64,000 nt of DNA from Pardosa pseudoannulata (taxonomy: Eukaryota; Arthropoda; Arachnida; Araneae; Lycosidae), in contig CM063501.1 in assembly GCA_032207245.1 (NCBI GenBank), forward strand, positions 83,646,731 to 83,710,730. The letters are read 5' to 3'. The translations under genes and the position numbers were made by a program. Of this stretch, positions 29,159 to 42,800 are shown in pieces. The notes beneath the pieces are model-generated. The model ran no database searches. It was given only the letters and a program-made list of their open reading frames with translations, and had not been told where the DNA came from. Numbering within the stretch: the stretch's first letter is position 1; every line of letters starts with the position of its first letter.

Positions 29159-32100
29159 TATATATATTACTTTATACAGCAAACATTTTACCCCAGGGGA
29201 TGATACCATAAACAAGTATTACTAGGCATATCTGGGTTGAATGGCAAATGGTCATTTAACTAAAGTGTGGGGGTTGCAATTCCCCCACACCACTTCAAGT
29301 ATACCGATTCCTATTACAAATTGTTCTAATTCTCTACCTTTATACCTTTACTTATTTCCATTTTAATTAATATGTGACTAACCGTAGCTGTCACAACATC
29401 AACACCCATGGAATATAGTTGTGTCCATTGGGAACCCGCTATGAAACAGGCGGAAAGTGGCATGCAGAGGCACCAACAGCTTCGGCTAACTTCATTTATT
29501 CCTGTTTCACATGATTACAATGAAATCACGCAACGAACAACTTGAACAACCAAACAACAACCAGAACCACAACGAACAGCAACTGAACAATCCTTCTAAT
29601 CTTGGAGCTCACCTATTTAAAACATTTCAAAACTGGAATCGGTGTCATGATTGACATCAAGAGCCACAGCCAATCATGTCACATAGACAGTTCTTGCGAA
29701 TTCTGAAAACCCATCCCACTGACAGAGTGTCATGTGCAAATTCCAAAACCAGAAAAACGCTGCATTTTAAAAGAACTGACATATAGAATTTTGAACCAAA
29801 ACCGAAATATTTTAAGCAATATGCCCCATTATTACAAATATATATATATAATTTTAGAAATAAGACTTTAATAATGCTTTTGCTTCTGAATATATATATA
29901 AATGCATGCACAACATTAAAAAATTCATCCTATTCCCCATACTCTTAAAGGCAAACCAGAAATGCCTAGTAATACTTGTTTATAAATATATGTGTGTGTG
30001 AATAAATATAAATAGTAAACAACATTTTATTACAGGTGAACAATGTCATAAATTACTATAACCAGTCCCAAGGTCTTTCTGCATTATTAAAATATCCTTA
30101 TATCCTAAAATATCATAAAGTGGATGGATTTCAGTTGAAATCAGAGCTTATTGATAAAAAGAAATAAATGTAAACAGCAATAGTATATAATGAATTTAAA
30201 ATATACCTTTCACATTTCTTTCCTTCATATCCAACTTGACAATTGGTACAGATATGATCACCAGTTATAATACCAATGTTGATTTCACTTTCACATGTGT
30301 CACTAAAGCTATTAAAAAGATAAGTACATCATGCACAATTAAAAAACACTCATACCCATGCACTACAGTATTAATTTTAGTTCTGACTATAACCATTACA
30401 AAGATGCAACTATGTATGATATATATATATACTGAAATACTATATTAATAATACATTTTACAACAAATTCTAATAGGACTAAATACCTTTGTTAAGAATT
30501 GTAAAATTTAATACTATTATATTCTAATTAAAAGTGCAGTTAGAGTATTTTAAATAAATTATCTAAAACAATAAAAATATTGCAAGATTGTCAAAGAAAA
30601 ACTAGCTTTTTGTTGTTTTTATTCATGTTTAATGAAGTTACTGGTTAAAAAAGTACAAATATCAAGTGTATTACTTTTTTTCAAGCAACTGGTTCCAAGC
30701 AAACTTTTTTCAACAACTATTTCCATGCATATTTACTATCATAGTTTATGCAACTTTAGTCGTTAATTTATCAAGAAATAATTAAGAATAATGATTATAA
30801 AAAGAGTAAATGCAAAAGTTTTTAAAAAAATTCTTTGATGATTAAATTGTAGCAAATATTCATTTAAACATTTTGAATATTTTACTTCCAACTTTTCTGT
30901 TTACTCTCACATTAGGATGCCCTTTATAACATGTAAGATTTTTACAATAGTTTAACAAAATACATTTAAATCACACTAAAAAGGTATTGCCTACTAGATA
31001 GAAAATCTTTTAGTGGTCATCTAAAAAATTGTCAAAAATTGCCAATTTTACTTCTAGGATTTTCTAGACTACATGTCTGTGTTATACACCCCAGGCTGGC
31101 TACAGTGTTCAGTGCTTGTGAAAAGTTATTGTGCCTTTCTTTCTTGTATATATACATTAGTAAATGTGCTTACGTCTCAGTATGTATGCAAGTTTTTTCT
31201 TGTTTCTTCAAAGTAATATATTTAAAATGCAGTTTAAGATTTTTAAAATCATATAAAGTAATAACTGGTAGATAACACACTATTGCTTTATACAAGATAC
31301 TTGGAAATCTTGGAGATTGTTTATTGGATTGTCAATGCCCCATGAATAAAAAGGGGAAATTGCTAAGAAGATATAAAAATCCTACAAACTATTTTCAGCT
31401 GTCCTCAAAAAGAGACTCTAGCCCTTATCATTTTATTACCATTTACAGGCACCATTAATTATTTCAAGATGGATAACAACTGGAGTTGCATATATTATGT
31501 TTACACATCTGACAGGAAACAACAAGTTAAAAGCATGGAAGTTTTTTTTTTATATTAATGAAAAACAACTGTAAATAGCTTCCTTAGAAAGAGAACAGTT
31601 CAAAGAGCAGTTCATTTAAGAAAAGCATGAAGTTTTCATGCAACTCTGGTTATTGATAGGGTTAAAGGGGTTATATAAGGGTTAAAGGTCAAATGAAAAA
31701 TTATAAACCAAGTTTCCTCATGTCTCCCAGACAGAAAACAATAAGAAACTTTTAAAAAATCTATAACATAGAAGAAATAGATAATAAAAGAACATACAAT
31801 ATTTTCATACCTATTATTAACTAAAGGACAAGCACAAGGCCTACATGGAGCTCTGAGAGGATCTCCGAAGAAACTTTTGGCACACAATTCACAAAAAGCA
31901 CCAGCAGTGTTTTCTCTGCAATTCTAAATAAATAATGTAAATATTTAATTATTATATTTTAAAGTCAAAACTGCATTTAAAAAAAAATTATTTTTAACCT
32001 TAAGATACATTTTTATGGTTAAAAATTTGATTACTTTACTATTAATACCATTCAGTATTTTGATATATAAGTCTAAAATGTTACCCCAAAACAAATATCA

Positions 32101-35100
32101 AAACACCTATGAAGTTACATGTTGTCTAACTATTGCGATTCGGAGTATTTATAATAATGGAAGACTTCAAAAGTATCATACTTACCAGGCAATGGCCATT
32201 ACGTGGATCACAGGTTTCACTTCTATTATTACATGGGCATATAGCAGATTCCCCAATTAGATCAATTAAATCATTGCTTTCATTGAAAGTTTTCTGCCTT
32301 CTATAGTAGCCTTTACCTGGATCCTATAATAAATTTTTAATGGCATTATTCATAAAACATGCTCATCACAATTCCTCATCTCTATATACACATAATTTAA
32401 AAAGAAGACCAAAAAGTTTGAAAAACTACAATCTACATAAAACTACAACAATCTTTTGTTAGCTGATTAATGATCTAAAGAGTCTCATTTACAATGAGAT
32501 TGTTTAAAACGCACCATTAAGAAAAAATTACACTTCTTTTGTTCAGGTATGGACAAAGGTAAGATGTTATCAGCAATGAACAGGAACTTTATTGCTCAGA
32601 ATAAAAGAAGAGGAGAGACAGAGAAACCTTTTAATCCAGAAAAATAATTTATATAGCAGAGCTATGCAGTTTTTTACTTCTTTATTTTTATCTCTTTTAG
32701 TATAGTTTAAAAAATGTTCATGGTAACTCCATTCCTATTCACCTTATGTGATCAATAAAATAAGAATTACATGTTTGAAAAAGAAACGTTTTAGGACTTA
32801 ACAAAGGTGATGGTACTTTTTATAAAGTATTAATAACTGATGTGATGAATGAGATTGCATCTGCCTAATAAGTTTAATAATTCTTAGCTGTCTTTTTGTC
32901 AAAGGCAATTTCGTATCACCTTGAACACCCAGCTCACATTTCTCACCTTTATCTTAATCTGTAAAACAGTTGAATATCCGCCTTTGCAGAAGTCAAAACA
33001 AATGATACTAAATTTTGAAAAGGAAAATTTACGGAAATTTTAGGATATGAAAGATGCCAAAATTGAGATAGTAATTTTTCTTGAAAAATATGTCCTTAAA
33101 GAGTCATTATTAAATATTGTTAACACAAACTACTATTTTATAAATCTTCCTTTAAAGATTTTTAAAAATTATTAACCTTCCAAAAAAGCTAAGGTGATAC
33201 CCTTGTAGATTGCAACCCTCTGGTTGGCTTGGTTTGGAGTATTATGGTCTATAATTCTGCTCCATGAGGGCTCAGAGACCAGGATCTATTGATTAAAGCC
33301 AATTCCAAACATCCATGACCACAGTGGAATAACCCCATAGATTGGGAATCACTGTTTTACAGTGATAGGTTTCTGAGAAATCAGGAGAAGATTCTCATAA
33401 ATGCACTGCCAATGGTTAATGAATGTCTCCTGGATTGGTTTGGTTTGGAGTGCTATGGTCTACTTTTTGCAACACATGGACTAATGAGACCAGGACCTAC
33501 AGCTTAAAGCTGATTCTGAACAGCTAGAAACATCCATGCCACAGAGGGATTCCAACCCACGAACTCTGGTACCAAAGGAATGTCTCCTGGAAGATTACTG
33601 AGAGAAAACGTCAGCTCCTGACTATATGCAAATTGAAAAAAAATTTACTTGTAGTGTAAACACATGAAGCAAAAAATATAGTATCCTAAGCTTAAAGCAT
33701 TATCATGCTTAAATTACTAATTAGTTGGTCTCCAAATTGATTTCTCAAGACATCTCAATATGTTACATTTTATCTAGCTTTTAAGAAAAAATCGTCGAAT
33801 GAAAAGTAATTAAAATAAGTGTCAAATGTCATAAAATTATTAGTACTCAATTACCTGGCAAGATAGACCACCATACTCTTTAGGACATTTGCAAATTTCA
33901 ATACCGACAGCAACATATGGGGAGGCAGGATTAGGAGTCAAGGGTACAGCAATCTCCATGCTTACATCTCTGATTCTACATAAGTAAATATTGAGGCATA
34001 CAAAATTAGCTACGTTTATTTGTTTATTTATTAAAAAAAAATTCTAATACATAATCAAAAAATAGGAAAAAGTCTAATAAAATTTCAGACTTGTAGAAGG
34101 ATTTTAAAAGAGAGAGAAATTTTCATTATTTAATATGAAAAAAATCAAACAAATTCATTCTTGTAGATTCATTATTATTCTTAAATTATTTATGAATAAA
34201 AGCTATTTCATTGTACAACCATTGAATCATAGATATATCAAACCCTTTTATAAGTATAACTTTAAACATATATGAGATCAGCGTAATAGATTTTGCTATA
34301 AAAACCATTATATTTTAATTATGGCAATAAAATATACTTAAGTACACCATATTACATAAAGATTGTTGCATTCCTTACCTCAAAACATAGCCACTGAAAG
34401 CATGAAATATAAATTTAAAATTAAAAAACAGTAGAACAGAATAATAAAAAGTTGTGTGCACTCTTTTGATTTTAATACACATAATATTTATATTAACAAT
34501 AGAAACAAAAACTCCCATCAAATATATTTTGTTAAATCTTTATAATTCAAAATTTAAAAAAAATAAATGACAATTTTTAAAGTAACTTGTGTTTTAGACA
34601 AATGATATAAATTTTCTTTTTTAAACAAGCACTATTTGAAAATATTTATAAATTTCAATCTACAATAATATACTGATAATACCTTGCAATTTTAACATCA
34701 GCTCCTTCCGTTGCCCTAATTAATATATCTTGAACATTTTGCAAAGCAAACATTAAGAGGGTTCGAGTGACAGGTACTTCTGGATTTTCCAGCTGTAGCC
34801 ATTCATCCTACAAAAAAAAAAAGAAAAAAAAATCATTAAAAGATTAGATTTAAATAACTTTTAAAATAGCTCTTCAAGGTTTGGTTGAGTTTGGTTTGGA
34901 GTGCTATGGTCTACTTTTTGCACACGAGGGCTAATGAGACCAGGACCTACAGCTTAAAGCCGATTCTGAACGGCTACGAACATCCATGCCACTATGGGAT
35001 TCGAACCCACGATCTCTAGTACCGAAGGCCAGCATCCTAACATAGCTCTTCAAGGAAAGATGTAATATAACAAAAGAGATAGAAAAATATTTACATTGAG

Positions 35101-35765
35101 AAAACTTTCTGTAAAATTATCAGTAATAAAATAACAGCAATCTAAACATTAATCAGTATTGATATTTAATTATTAGTTAAAATTGAGAGTATAAAAAATA
35201 TTAATTTTAGTAATATATAGAAAATTATTTTAATTAATCATATTTCAAATTTTGTATTCCTAGCTTCAGTAGTTTGAACTCTGCATTGATAGGTCAGTCA
35301 GTCACTTTCTCTCTTCTATATATGCATATAAATATCTCTATAATATATGTGTGTAATGCCTATGCCTAAAGATAATGCAGGCTGAACTGTTAAAATTAAA
35401 AAATATTTTTTACTTAAGTTAGGAGCAAAATTATTCACAAGCTAAGAGGTAATTGGCAGATAACTTCAAAGGCTGTGTTTTTGCTTCACTAATATATTCA
35501 GTTTATTAAGCTTTAATGTAAGAATCTCTTTCTCTTCTATATATTTGTACTTGTACTAAGATCCTCATGCTGGAATAGTATCTTAAATAAAGACAGAAAA
35601 GATACTATATTTAAAAGGTTGAGAAATGGTGGACCAATTGCAGTATTTCAATGTGTTGGAAAGTGATTAAGCATCAGTCACAACTACCGAAATATGCTTT
35701 TGGATTACGTAATTTGATCAATTTTTTAAATTCTGAACCATACATTTTATACACACACACACTCT

Positions 35766-35798
<33 letters not shown>

Positions 35799-36725
35799 CA
35801 GAAGATTTTTAACTCTATAGTACACAGTACACTGATAGAGTTATCTTAGAAAATAATATAGAATACAAAACCTTACCTCATGCAGTCGAACACTATATTT
35901 TCCACCAGAAACGGGAAGAAAAGGGGAATGGCATAATGCAATACCATTGCCATGAAGGATTACAAGAGGGTATTTAAAAAGTAAAGGATCAGGATAACGC
36001 CGAGAACTGCGACTCTCGATATGAAAATTGAACATGCCATTATAGGAACGAGTCTGCAAATGAATTAAGAAAAATATCAACTAATGACACTTTTTTTGGC
36101 CATTTCATAAAATGTATATTTGTAGTTAATGGTAATATAATAAATACATATAAATAAACATATTTTGTACCTCATAGAGTGATATGTAAGACAATCTTTT
36201 AGTCAAGGATCAGTAATGAGTTGAAAGGATAACAAATACTTATGACAGTTATCTTTTACTTAGTACAGTTACCTGGAAGTTATATGACAAGGTACCTAAT
36301 GATCTGAATTCATCAGAGTTTAGATGTTATCTGACTTTTCCTTTCCATAGATTTCTTATAACAGAATTTTAGCAGAGCTAGTATAGGATATTCTCGACAT
36401 CTCAATCCCTTTTGTAATTGGTTGTGAAGGAAGGGGTTATGCCTTAACTTGCTTCCAGGTACCAAGTTTTTAAACTTCAAATACTTTATAATACGGAGGT
36501 GACTAGATGATTTTTTAATGCTAGGAAATGACAGTGGTATGGATATCCTGCATAGAGTAAGATTCTTTATGACTTTCTTAATTTTCTCAAACTTACCCAG
36601 ACATAGGAGTTTTACAATTCCTATACTATCAAACCAGATAATTTATTATTAAATACTAGGACAAGCCTTTATATTGCCCATTAGAGATGTTTATTTATTT
36701 AACTTGGGATAAGGGTTATTTTTAG

Positions 36726-36767
<42 letters not shown>

Positions 36768-36782
36768 GTGTGTGCATGCATA

Positions 36783-36815
<33 letters not shown>

Positions 36816-39800
36816 CTTACAAATTAAAACTTTGATATATTCCATTGTTAATTTGGTCATGTGTGAATAAATTCCTCTGATTTAAATTAGTTCAAATGAG
36901 ATTAATTTATTCAAACCTCCAAATAACTACTCAGTTTCTTTATTATTCAACATAAGATAATTGTATTTATCAACAATGAATATTATATACAAATATAACA
37001 ACACCTAATACAAGATAATTTTTAACAACTAACTGCTTTCACAAGGTGTATTGAGGGATATAATTATTCAAAGATATCACTTAAACTTACTAGTACCTTA
37101 GTTTTGGCTTGTAGCTCTGGACCAAAAATCAATTTAGCAATAATTTAAGTAAAAGGACTACTGTGCATGAGTATATATGTATGTATATAAGTACATATGT
37201 ATACACACATTAAATTATGGGCATACATAAATACATATCCTAAATATTATAAATTTGATAAATGAGAAACCTTGAGTACAGAAGCTCAGGTAAGTCTAAC
37301 ATTTGCACTGGGTTTCTATGGTATCTTGCTAAATTGATGAAAGATTGTAAAATTGATGGTGTTTGAGGCAACTTTTGGTGTCTGGTATTCTATAGATAAT
37401 CCCGTGTCCAGAAATTGCTAGATAACTCTTCTGTCTTATAAAAGAAAAATAGAAGCTTAGATTAGTCAGCTCAGTGGTATTTAGAGAGCTCTAAATAACT
37501 GACATATGAGAATACTCTAGTCAGAGGTGTGATAGTATGCTACACCTGTTTGTTGAATTGTAATACACTGTGTTCTTGTATTAAATGAGGATTATTTACT
37601 GATCAGTAATACTGATACATATTACTGTTTAAGTATTACAATAAATTTCTGTTTTTGTCTCTAAAATTTCATCTAGTCTATGAATTTTATAAGCTCATAA
37701 ATAGGTGTCAGGAATGTGGGATCGAATGGTGAAGACAAGAGCCATGGAGGTAACCAAAAAACTTTTTCCCACAGTTACATAAATGAAATCTGGACAAGAC
37801 TAGATGGAATTCAAACTAATCAAAATGAAAGCCATTCAAGATGAAATAAAAGGAAAATAGCTGAGCATAAAAATGTCAACAAGCCAATAGCTTGCCAATT
37901 CAACAAGATATTGTAAAAACCCTACATAAATGTTAGGCTTCCCTAAGCTTCTGTAGTCAAAGTATTTCATGTGCCAAATTTGGAAAACACATGTATGTGT
38001 GCTAGTTATATTGAAATACCATACACTGACTTTGTGAATAACTTAATATGCATTTATCATTTAAAAAACATTACATTTTCACATTAAATTAATATAAATA
38101 ACTAAATGGGAATGGAAATGCATTTGTCAAAGCATGAAACCAAAGAGCAAATTGGGTTATGATAATTAAAAATTAAGTTTCATACCACACTAGGCATATA
38201 TATTTAATAAAAAGTGAAAATGATTAATAAGTTAATAATTGCAAAATTATTATTAGTTAATTTACCTTTTCTCCTAATAGTTCTTTTGGCATAATCCAAT
38301 ATACTGGTTGGCTCAACATATATGGAATTCCTAACTTTACATTTCCAGTTTGTCCAGGAACTAAATAGAAATTAAATTTTGTGGCTAGTGGAGTACCTCC
38401 AAGTTCAAATTGAACTTCTCGATCATGTGCAGATATCTGTAAATTAAAACTATTTAGTTAATATACATAATATAAATATATATATATATATATATACACA
38501 TTCTTTAAACTTTATAGAAAAACTTTGTCATGAATACAATTAAAAACATGATTTAAAATTTTAACAAATTAAAATATTTTAAATAGTAATGAAAACAGAA
38601 ATGCTGGTAAATAAGTCAAATTAATGCAAAAAGGTAGAGATAAAAAATATTAAAATAGCTAAACCATACAAAAATTTTGTTATGTAATTATAAGATAGAT
38701 CTATAATTATAAGATAAATCTCAATCTTTAAACATTATCACTAAGGGTCATCAAAATAAAAACTAATATATATTTTACAGTATAAATAAAAATGCTATTA
38801 AAAGTCACTCAAACATTTTTTAAAACAAAATAAATATTTATAAATTAAAAGCTTAAGAAAATATTTAAATAATTCCAAAAGTGATAAATACCTGGGACCA
38901 CACCATTTCTGCTTGCTTACAAGAATTTGATCTTTGGAAACAAAAGCATTCAAAACAACCTTTAGGATTATCAAGAGCCAAACCAAAAGTTCCTGGCTTG
39001 CATGTATCACATTTTAAACCTTCAACATTTTCCTATGTAGAAAAGCAAGAAATTAAAACAAAATAAATCAGTTACTAAATTTAAATTATACATAACAAAA
39101 TATGCAATTATGTACAGTTTAGTATAATTTAGAAATTTCTAGTGCAGTTAAACCCTACTACAACAAACTTGAAGAGGCAAAAGATTTTGTTCACTATATC
39201 CGAATGATTAAGAAAAATGGTAGATCTAACAAAAGAAATCTCATTAAGTTTTTATTACTATTATTTATAAATTAACAAAAGAACAGTTAAAATTTTATAA
39301 ACATAAACATTTCTAATTATAATTAGTAAATTAATCAAATACTATTTAATATAATTCTTTCAAATTATGAATTCCATGAATTCTGCCACAAGCTGCAAAG
39401 TTTGACTGGTTGGAGAAGGCACCCCTGATGTAAACAATTGCTAAAATTAATAAAACTTGGAGATACTAGTAAGATCCCTAACAAACTAAAGAGAATGTTT
39501 TATCTAAAGGAGAATGGAATATTTGAATAATGAAAGCAGAAGAGTTGCAACAATGACTGAACTTCATACTATATAGATCATCCCTAAATTTATTTTTTAA
39601 AAATATAGAAAGTTCTGAAATATAAACTCAGAATTTTAAGTAATTTTAGATACATAAAGGCACAGAAGAAATTTAGATCAAGTTGACAACATGAATATAT
39701 AAGAGGTAAAAATATTCTTTACCACTTACATGGGAGAAATATTTCATATTTTTGATTGCCAGTGCTTGCTTGGCAATGTAATTCTACATGCAGTCATCAT

Positions 39801-42800
39801 GGCATGAAAGGCTCTCACTCAGAACTCAAGATAAGGCAAAATAGTTAGTAAGAATACCTTAATTCCACGATAATGAGAGAAAACTGACAGACATTTCTTA
39901 CACAGACAGGAGACAAGCATGCATCTGTTTAATCTGTAAAAAGGCCATCCCAAGGAGAGGTAAATCATATGGATGACTTCTCATGAGAAAGAGTTTTAGA
40001 TCAGCTCTTATTTTGTAGCTTCTTAAAACCTTATTAAAAAAACTGCAAACAATGGCATTAAAATTATAAAGATCTTCTGTTTTTCCTTGGAGTATAGACA
40101 ACTGGGTTAGAGAAGGGAAATTAAGGGTTCCACATAGCATGTCTTAATTTAATCTTTAGTTTGGGGAAGTGAGAAAAGAAGGCTAATCTCTATGATAGAT
40201 TTCCTTCATTTATTTTGGGTGCCTGGGAAAGTTAAGATAAAGAAAACTACAATATAGATGGGAAGGATTTTGGAGAACTTAAGAGACAATAAATTTTAAT
40301 ATTTTACATTTACATAAACAACCCTACCTTACAAGGACACTGCCCATTATCATCACACTGACAAAGACCTTCAATAGTACATTCAGCTGGTTCTGTTCCA
40401 TCATAGCGACACTCACATTTACGACATATGGGAAACTGAAAATGTGCAAATCTGCATTTATCACAACGACGGCCTTCATAACCTTCCAAACAAATGCAGT
40501 TACCATTATCCACATCGCAAATACTATCACTTGGAGATCCTCGCCAGTTGCAATTACAAGGCTGTTAAAAAAGAAATTTTTAGTTAATTTGTAGAGTTAT
40601 ACAAGAAAAAAAGTAGAATGATACATTCAAAACTGAAAAATAAATAAATAACTTACTGTTATCTATTTATAACATTTTTTAACAATTTTCATAATGCAAG
40701 TAGAATTTACTTGTCAGACAATTTTGAAAAGTTAAGTTTTTGTATTACATAGCCTTTGATAATACATTTGGATATACTTGCAATAATATCTATTTGTTTA
40801 ATTTTGAATTCTTATAATTATTGCTGTCTTTTTTATTAATATGATTAAATAATAAATATTTATAAAGAATATTAAAATTCCAAGTACACAATATCAAAAC
40901 AACAGGGATACAGTTAAATATTTTAAATAACTACTTTGCATCCAAGAAGTGGGTCATATCCCCACGATGATGAGGTGCATCGTTGACAGTATTCTCCTTC
41001 TGTGTTTGGGGGGCACACACAATCTCCTGTCTCTGGATCACAAATATGACCAGAAGTCTTACAAGGCTCGCATTCTAAAAAATAAATAAATGTAGTATTT
41101 CATTAAAAAATAAATATATCCTCAAAACACAAAAGTTGTTTTATTTCTGATTTCCAATGGACCATAGTAAAAAAGAAAAGGGTAGAGAACTGTTTAGTTT
41201 TTAACTAGTGTTTTTCATCTAAAAATTCTATCCATCTAAAATGTAATCAAATCTATAAGAAAAGTAAGATGGAATATTTTGATAGATTATGATTTGATGT
41301 TTGATTAGCAAAGAAATACTCAGGGATTTTGAGAAAAAATTATGATAAATTTTGAGAGAAAAGGTTGGGATATTTGTTTTAATTCCTATTTTGATATTAT
41401 AAAGACTTATAATTTTAATTATATGAAAATAAAATCATATTATGAGAAAAGGTGGTTGAACAGTAATATTTTAAAAAAAATTATACATTGGGATGTTTTT
41501 AAGTTAAATTAAGAAAAGGAATTTTATAAAGCATTATATTAAATTATATTTTTAAAAGTTATAATATATATAAGGCTAAAGGTATAATAAAAAAGATTGC
41601 ATTATTTTTTTTTTTAAAATATCCTTTATATCATTGTACTTTTCAATAAGTTGTGATAATTGAATAAATTGAGAAAATGTTTAGTTTTTAACTAGTGTTG
41701 TAACTCTCATCTAAGTCATCTACATCCATCTATCATGGTGTCAGAAGTGGGATACTGAGCTTGTGATAGATTCATGAGCCTTTGATTATGTTGCTGTAGC
41801 ACAAGAGAAATGTACTCAGGGATTTCTCGAGCCTAAAGATTAGATGCGTATTCTGAAAAAATAATTGTTCAGAGTATCTCTAGGCTGAGGATATCACTGT
41901 AAGGGAAATTTGTCAATACCTCCTATTTGATTATTCAAAGGAAGAGGTGACTTATTGAAAAGGGATGTTGCACTTTTATATTGAGGTTTGTAATGAACAT
42001 TATGTGTACAACTATTTGAGAAACCAGGTGAGGGATCTCTAGTAACTTTATGATGAAAAACTTTCTGACCCCAGTGTTTTTAAATGAATTATGGAAATTG
42101 GAGACCTGTTGCTAAAAGGACTTCTATTCAAAGCATTATACTATTTTGTTCCATTTTTAAAAGTTCATCCTTAAGTTTATGTTCTAAGGCTAAAGGTATC
42201 TTTCAAGAAGCAGCTATTACAGGTCTTGCATTTTCATGCAGCATAATTTTATGCTTACCAGGTAAGCAACCTATACCTTCAAATATATCATTGTACTTTT
42301 CAATAAGTTGTGATAATTGACATATCATCATCAATTCAAATTGAACAAAATGAATTATCTAAAATTATATACAAACATGTTACTTTTCAATACAATCATT
42401 TTCAAGTTTCAAACATTTGACTGGTAGACCAGGTACCTATCCTCTCTTTGAAATATGCAGTCATCGTGATACAAGATAGTCTTTGCCTCCTATGAAATAA
42501 CTTGGTGCAAGTCAGGCCTATTATTTCCAAGGTGACAAAACACATCCCATTTAGCTAACTGCTCTAAAACTTTTTGGGTTAAATATCACTGTAGATTTTG
42601 TCAAATAAGGACTCAAGAAGCCATATTCTTTTTCTTTGAATGATTCTTCACTGTAGCCATATATCTGACAAACTGATGAAGTGATAATATTCCTCAGCTC
42701 TGTAAATTTAACAAGCAATACACATTTTTAATCCCTTCCCTCTAAAAAAAAAATTACCATAACTTTCTTGTTGTGAGGAATTGTTTGAATATTTTTAGTT

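Larger units (their letters stand above)
28418..30206. other. remainder of E13-E14 intron
   Basis: Contains a TA microsatellite (29124-29167), a GC-rich hairpin (29265-29290) and an unidentified GC-richer block at about 29370-29840, perhaps a solo LTR or other repeat. No paired termini found. Confidence 0.45.
13072..30383. repeat. copy A of a 17-kb near-identical direct repeat
   Basis: This entire interval recurs in the same orientation at 46635-64000 with an offset between 33569 and 33616, the drift coming from microsatellite and homopolymer indels. It holds exons E13-E23 and their introns. The right limit is set by the window end, not by loss of similarity. Confidence 0.97.
32324..33854. 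other. intron E10-E11
   Basis: Apart from the two SINE copies at 33222 and 33435, I see no gene or element in this AT-rich intron. Confidence 0.5.
36054..38265. other. intron E7-E8
   Basis: 2.2-kb intron. Contains the TA repeats at 36731 and the gypsy-like relic near 37340-37900. The part at 36180-36600 is GC-richer and unidentified. Confidence 0.5.

Noticed and set aside
42084..42320. Plus-strand small protein
   Set aside because: It is the shadow of the gypsy Pol fragment on the minus strand.
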